Positions 34,084 to 37,735 of a stretch of 37,735 nt of DNA are shown piece by piece (positions within the stretch are counted from its first letter, which is position 1; every line of letters begins with the position of its first letter). A model generated the notes under the pieces. It did not search any database and was not told the DNA's origin. It saw nothing but the letters and a program-made list of their open reading frames with translations. The stretch comes from Phycisphaerae bacterium (lineage in GTDB: Bacteria; Planctomycetota; Phycisphaerae; Tepidisphaerales; Tepidisphaeraceae). A program made the position numbers and the translations under genes. The DNA lies in NCBI GenBank assembly GCA_025924315.1, contig JAICIO010000050.1, forward strand, positions 1-37,735. Direction: 5' to 3'.

Positions 34084-36612
34084 TTATTTTGTTCCCTCGA
34101 GCGGCGCGGGCGCCGGTACGGGGTTGTGGAGGACTTCGACGATCTGTCCGCGCGAGACGAACTCGTTTCCTTTTCCGCCGCGGCCGGTGACTTTGTAGCG
34201 ACCGGTGTTGAGGCGCTGCTCGCCGCCCATGCTCGTCTTGACGGTGAGCGTGTCGCGATCGCTGGTGGCGGTGATGGCCGCGAGCAGGCGATCGGTCTTG
34301 TCGAGCTTGATGAGCAGCACGCCCTTGCCCGGGCCGCCAAGGAAGTTGATTTCCTCGGCCGGGCAGACCATCACGCGACGATTGTGGCTCGCGGCGATGA
34401 TCGTCTCGTCACCGACGATGACCGCAGCCAGTGTGACTTCCGCGCCTTGCGACGGTCGCGCGTAACGCCGACCGGCGCGCGTTGAGATCTCGCGGAAGTT
34501 GTCGAGGCCGAAGCGCAGCGAATAGCCGTCACTCGTGACGGCGATCGCGTGAAGCTTGGGCGCTTCGTCCGGCTTCTTCGGATTGATCGCAGTCGCCTTT
34601 GGCGGAAGCACGCGGTTGTCCATCGACGTGGCGCCGATGATTTTTTCGCCGTCCTTCGTTTTGAACAGCTTCTGGATCGGTTCGCCATAACCCGTCGTTG
34701 CGGGGATGTCGATGATGCGGCACGTGTAGGCGGTGCCGAAGTTGCTGAAGAACGTGATCGTCGCGCGCGTGCTGCCGGCGACGAGCGCCAGAATGCGATC
34801 GCCTTCGCGCAAGCGCGTCGTCTCGGGATTGATTTCCTTTTGACGCTTCACCCAGCCGTCGGACGTCACCAGTACGTGGTTGTCTTCTTCGACGATGAAG
34901 TCCTCGGCCGTGTATTCGACTTCGTTCTCGGCCGCTTCGATCAGCGTGCGGCGCTTGTTGCGCGGCTCCTTGCCGTAGGTCCTGGCGAGCTCCTGGATCT
35001 CGTGCTTGATGATGCTCCAGCGGCCGGTGGCTTCTTCTTCGTTCAGCAGCCGCTTGATTTCCTTCGCGCGTTTGGCTCGATCCTCGAGCTCCTGGCGGAT
35101 GAGGTTGATCTCGAGCTTCGCGAGTCGATACAGCTTGAGTTCGAGGATGTCGTCGACCTGTTCCGGATCGAGGCCGTCGTCTTTCGGCTTGCGCGGACCG
35201 TGTGGATCGACGCCGTATTTCTTAAGGATTCGCGCCGCCGCGTCGGCTTTGCCTTCGCTCCCGCGGATGATCTTGATGAGGTCATCGAGGATGTCGAATG
35301 CGAACGCGAAGCCCTCGAGCGTGTGAATCCGCTTGCGAAGCTGCTCGAGCTCGTACGTCAGGCGCTTGGTCACGACTTCCAGACGGAAATGGAGGAAGTG
35401 CCAGAGAATGGCTTTGAGCCCGAGTCGTTCAGGACGGCCAACTTCCGGATTATCCGTCGGGATCAGGCACGTGAGATTGACGTTGAAGTTCGTCTGCAGC
35501 AGCGTGTGCTTGAAGAGGAACGCCATCACCTTGTCGATCTCAGCGTCGCGCTTCAGCTGCATCTCAATGCGCACGTCGTCGGTGCTGATGTCTTTAACGT
35601 CGAGCAGCAGCGGCATCTTTCGGCTGAGCACGATCTGCGCGATCGCTTCAACGAGTTCGGCCTTGTTCACGCCGTACGGAACGCTCGTGATGTAGATCGT
35701 CTGCGTGCCGCGCGTCGCGGGGCCTTTCTCCCATGTCGCGCGCATCTTGATGGCGCCTTGGCCGGTCTTGTAGATGTCGAGCAGTTCGCTCTTGGTGTTG
35801 AGGACCTGCCCGCCGGTGGGGAAGTCTGGGCCGCGAATCGCGTCGTTGGCCAGAAGTTGGAATTCCTTGATCTCGGGATCTTCGACGAGCTTGAGCAGGG
35901 CGTTGCAGATTTCGCCGAGGTTGTGCGGCGGAATGCTCGTCGCCATGCCGACTGCGATACCCGCGCTGCCGTTGAGCAGCAGGTTGGGTAGCTTGCTCGG
36001 CAGGACAACCGGCTCTTCCTTCGTGCCGTCGTAGTTCGGACGGAAGTGAACTGTGCCCTGGCCGATTTCCTGGATCGTCTCGGCGGCGATCGGCGTGAGG
36101 CGACACTCCGTGTATCGCATCGCGGCGGCGGGGTCGCCGTCCATCGAGCCGAAGTTGCCCGAGCCATCGACGAGCGTCGCGCGCATCGCGAAGGGTTGGG
36201 CCATCCGGACGAGCGCTTCATAGATCGAGCTATCGCCGTGCGGGTGATACCGGCCCATGACATCGCCCACGACGGTCGCGCACTTGCGATGTTTTTGATC
36301 CGCGCGAAGACCGTTCTGCCACATCGTGTAAATGATGCGGCGGTGGACCGGCTTCATGCCGTCGCGAACGTCGGGGAGGGCACGAGCGGTGATGACCGAA
36401 AGGGCGTAGTTCAGGTAGCGCGTCTGCGCGAGCTCGTGAAGGTTGCCGCGATCTTCGCCACCGGGTGGGGCGGTCAGGCCGCCGTCGTGTCCCCCGGTGC
36501 CGTTGCCGTTGAGCGCACCGTTACCGTTCCCGCGCGCATTCCCCCCGCTCGCATCCACATCGATTCGCTTAATCTTCTTTTTTGGCTTCGTTTGCAGGAC
36601 CTTCACAGCCAT
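34084..36612 (-). CDS. Type IIA DNA topoisomerase subunit A (ParC/GyrA)
   Basis: A protein of 842 aa. ATG 36612 is chosen for the strong GGAGGAGAAGG just upstream; another ATG 51 bases earlier is less likely. Residues 1-55 are an unusual basic then Gly/Asn-rich tail ([19 protein letters not shown]). The breakage-reunion domain follows with [37 protein letters not shown] and the active tyrosine Tyr167 in AAMRYTECR, then a long coiled-coil. The C-terminal beta-pinwheel repeats end in [10 protein letters not shown], resembling the gyrase box (QRRGGKG) but near the very end rather than in the first blade. This suggests a topoisomerase IV-like or atypical enzyme. Confidence 0.9.
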   Translation of the reverse strand: MAVKVLQTKPKKKIKRIDVDASGGNARGNGNGALNGNGTGGHDGGLTAPPGGEDRGNLHELAQTRYLNYALSVITARALPDVRDGMKPVHRRIIYTMWQNGLRADQKHRKCATVVGDVMGRYHPHGDSSIYEALVRMAQPFAMRATLVDGSGNFGSMDGDPAAAMRYTECRLTPIAAETIQEIGQGTVHFRPNYDGTKEEPVVLPSKLPNLLLNGSAGIAVGMATSIPPHNLGEICNALLKLVEDPEIKEFQLLANDAIRGPDFPTGGQVLNTKSELLDIYKTGQGAIKMRATWEKGPATRGTQTIYITSVPYGVNKAELVEAIAQIVLSRKMPLLLDVKDISTDDVRIEMQLKRDAEIDKVMAFLFKHTLLQTNFNVNLTCLIPTDNPEVGRPERLGLKAILWHFLHFRLEVVTKRLTYELEQLRKRIHTLEGFAFAFDILDDLIKIIRGSEGKADAAARILKKYGVDPHGPRKPKDDGLDPEQVDDILELKLYRLAKLEINLIRQELEDRAKRAKEIKRLLNEEEATGRWSIIKHEIQELARTYGKEPRNKRRTLIEAAENEVEYTAEDFIVEEDNHVLVTSDGWVKRQKEINPETTRLREGDRILALVAGSTRATITFFSNFGTAYTCRIIDIPATTGYGEPIQKLFKTKDGEKIIGATSMDNRVLPPKATAINPKKPDEAPKLHAIAVTSDGYSLRFGLDNFREISTRAGRRYARPSQGAEVTLAAVIVGDETIIAASHNRRVMVCPAEEINFLGGPGKGVLLIKLDKTDRLLAAITATSDRDTLTVKTSMGGEQRLNTGRYKVTGRGGKGNEFVSRGQIVEVLHNPVPAPAPLEGTK

Positions 36613-36798
36613 TCCTTCTCCTCCTTGCCCGTCCGTCACCCGCCTGAAGAGTATTATCGGCACCTGCAGCCAAATTGCTTCCGCCCATGCGGAGAATCGG
36701 AAGGTAAATCACTTTCGAGGCCGTATGTTAGGTAAAAGTTTGGCATCTGTCAAACTCTTCTTGCCGAGAAACTCCTGCGCGGATCCGGTGTCTTTGAT

Positions 36799-37302
36799 AT
36801 GGGTGAATATATGCGTGCGACGACAGTCGGCATCTTATGGTTGGTCACGTTTGCATCAACCGTGACCGCTCTGCCACCAACGACGAGACCCACGACGGCC
36901 GAGACAACCAAGCCGTCGCGAACAGTCGTCGCAGTGGTTAAGGGGAAGGAACGTGAGCTTCCGGATAATCAGCAGGAGAAGACCGCGTCGCTGATCGTTG
37001 AGCTGCTGGAGAGCTGTTCGGTCGACCGAACAGGTGACTCCGACGCTCATGGGGATCGATGGAAGCATTACGCGAACGCGACTCATTTGCTCGTGAAGTT
37101 TGATCCCCCGCAGCACGTTCAGTTCGGATCGAGCGGGATCGGCGCGATGGACGCGGACGCGATTCTCGTGCCGATTTCATCGACGAAGGTCCCTGGTGAA
37201 ATCCTTGTTCGCGATGGTGAACATTTTCATTCACTCGCGAAATACGACTACAAGCCTGCGAAAGCGCTGCAGCAAATCATGAAGAACATTCAAGGGCATT
37301 AA
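36799..37302 (+). CDS. Small secreted protein of unknown function
   Basis: A protein of up to 167 aa. ATG 36799 gives four extra residues before a second ATG at 36811, which begins a normal signal peptide (RATTVGILWLVTFASTVTA). After cleavage there is a Thr/Pro-rich linker (PPTTRPTTAETTKP), then a compact domain with HVQFGSSGIGAMDADAILVPIS and DGEHFHSLAKYDYKPAKAL. No family is recognised. No strong ribosome-binding site is seen. It ends 9 bases from the convergent PreA-type gene. Confidence 0.7.
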   Translation: MGEYMRATTVGILWLVTFASTVTALPPTTRPTTAETTKPSRTVVAVVKGKERELPDNQQEKTASLIVELLESCSVDRTGDSDAHGDRWKHYANATHLLVKFDPPQHVQFGSSGIGAMDADAILVPISSTKVPGEILVRDGEHFHSLAKYDYKPAKALQQIMKNIQGH

Positions 37303-37311
37303 GCGACTTCA

Positions 37312-37735
37312 TCAACCGCGCGCGAGGGCGTCCGTCTGCTTGACGAATTGATCGCCTTGCCATTCGCCGTCCTTGGCGACCACTCCGGCTTTTGCCTTCG
37401 CAGCCGCTTTCGCTTCGGCTTGTCGCTTCACGAGATCGGCGTGTGTGGTGAAGTACTGCAGGCTGTGGCCCTTGAAGTCGCTGATGCGCTCGAAGTTGTG
37501 CTTCGCCATGAAGCTGAGCAACTCGTCCTTCATCTTCTTGACCATTCCATAACCCTGCTTCATCACGCCAGTGCAGACCTGCACGGTGTCCCCGCCCAGC
37601 AGGATGAACTGTGCGGCGTCGTTGCCGGTTTCGATTCCGCCGATCGCGCTAAGCGTCCGATCCGGAAACTTGTCGCGAATCACTTCGGCGCATTCCTTCA
37701 CCATGCGCAGCGCGATCGGACGGACGGCCGTGCAC
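37312..37735 (-). CDS. preA: C-terminal part of PreA-type dihydropyrimidine dehydrogenase subunit (partial)
   Basis: The frame runs off the window end (reading TAVRPIALRMV at the edge), so only about 140 C-terminal residues are seen. SAIGGIETGNDAAQFILLGG and DTVQVCTGVMKQGYGMVKKM match the FMN phosphate-binding end of the PreA TIM barrel, which reduces uracil and thymine in pyrimidine catabolism with PreT. The tail after KGHSLQYFTTHADLVKRQ is Ala/Lys-rich (AEAKAAAKAKAG) and longer than I would expect. An ATG at 37704 is internal, not the start. Confidence 0.85.
   Translation of the reverse strand, partial: CTAVRPIALRMVKECAEVIRDKFPDRTLSAIGGIETGNDAAQFILLGGDTVQVCTGVMKQGYGMVKKMKDELLSFMAKHNFERISDFKGHSLQYFTTHADLVKRQAEAKAAAKAKAGVVAKDGEWQGDQFVKQTDALARG

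Noticed and set aside
34549-35991. A 480-codon plus-strand frame opposite the topoisomerase A gene
   Set aside because: The minus strand encodes the conserved topoisomerase with its active tyrosine; this frame is its shadow.

Overview
The window reads as bacterial chromosome of fairly high GC, most likely from a planctomycete-type bacterium (Planctomycetota, perhaps Phycisphaerae). This rests on two pseudopilin proteins with an N-terminal [14 protein letters not shown] methylation motif and a C-terminal H-x9-NG motif, on a large non-SusCD carbohydrate-enzyme operon with several Tat signals, and on abundant short palindromic repeats. The organism is an inference; there is no rRNA or tRNA here.

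Region 1 (1-19753, all + strand) is a polysaccharide and uronic-acid utilisation locus. In order it holds the end of an unknown gene, a GH115-type alpha-glucuronidase, a Tat-exported DUF2264 protein, a large clan GH-A glycosidase of unclear family, two tandem Tat-lipoprotein GH10-like enzymes, a glutaminase-A-like (DUF4965) protein, a glucarate-dehydratase-like enolase-superfamily enzyme, a GH2 enzyme, an SDR oxidoreductase and an ExuT-like hexuronate transporter. Many junctions are GTGA or ATGA stop-start overlaps, so the core is probably one translationally coupled operon. A coherent reading is glucuronoxylan-like substrate debranched and cut outside the cytoplasm, uronate imported by the MFS protein, and acid sugars processed inside.

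Region 2 (19754-22657) holds two complete tandem copies of a pseudopilin transcription unit. Each copy has the same operator-like dyad over a promoter, the same leader and ribosome-binding site, and a near-identical strong terminator. A large hairpin repeat follows.

Region 3 (22658-25881, - strand) is a CUT1-type sugar ABC importer (binding protein and two permeases, no ATPase), divergent from a GTP-dependent PEP carboxykinase (25961-27778). Region 4 (28016-32053) has a Gfo/Idh/MocA dehydrogenase, a minus-strand trio (unknown protein, S41 peptidase, Nudix hydrolase) and a VapBC toxin-antitoxin pair. Region 5 (32064-37735) carries the two subunits of a type IIA topoisomerase on the minus strand, a small secreted protein of unknown function, and the C-terminal part of a PreA-type dihydropyrimidine dehydrogenase subunit cut by the window end.

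The most unusual observations are palindromic repeats lying inside the 5' coding ends of two exported enzymes, where the repeat itself supplies an in-frame ATG just before the signal peptide; the duplicated pseudopilin cassette with its shared operator; an S41 peptidase whose complete signal peptide can only be read from a non-canonical ATT start next to a hairpin; and the unassigned GH-A enzyme within the uronate locus.
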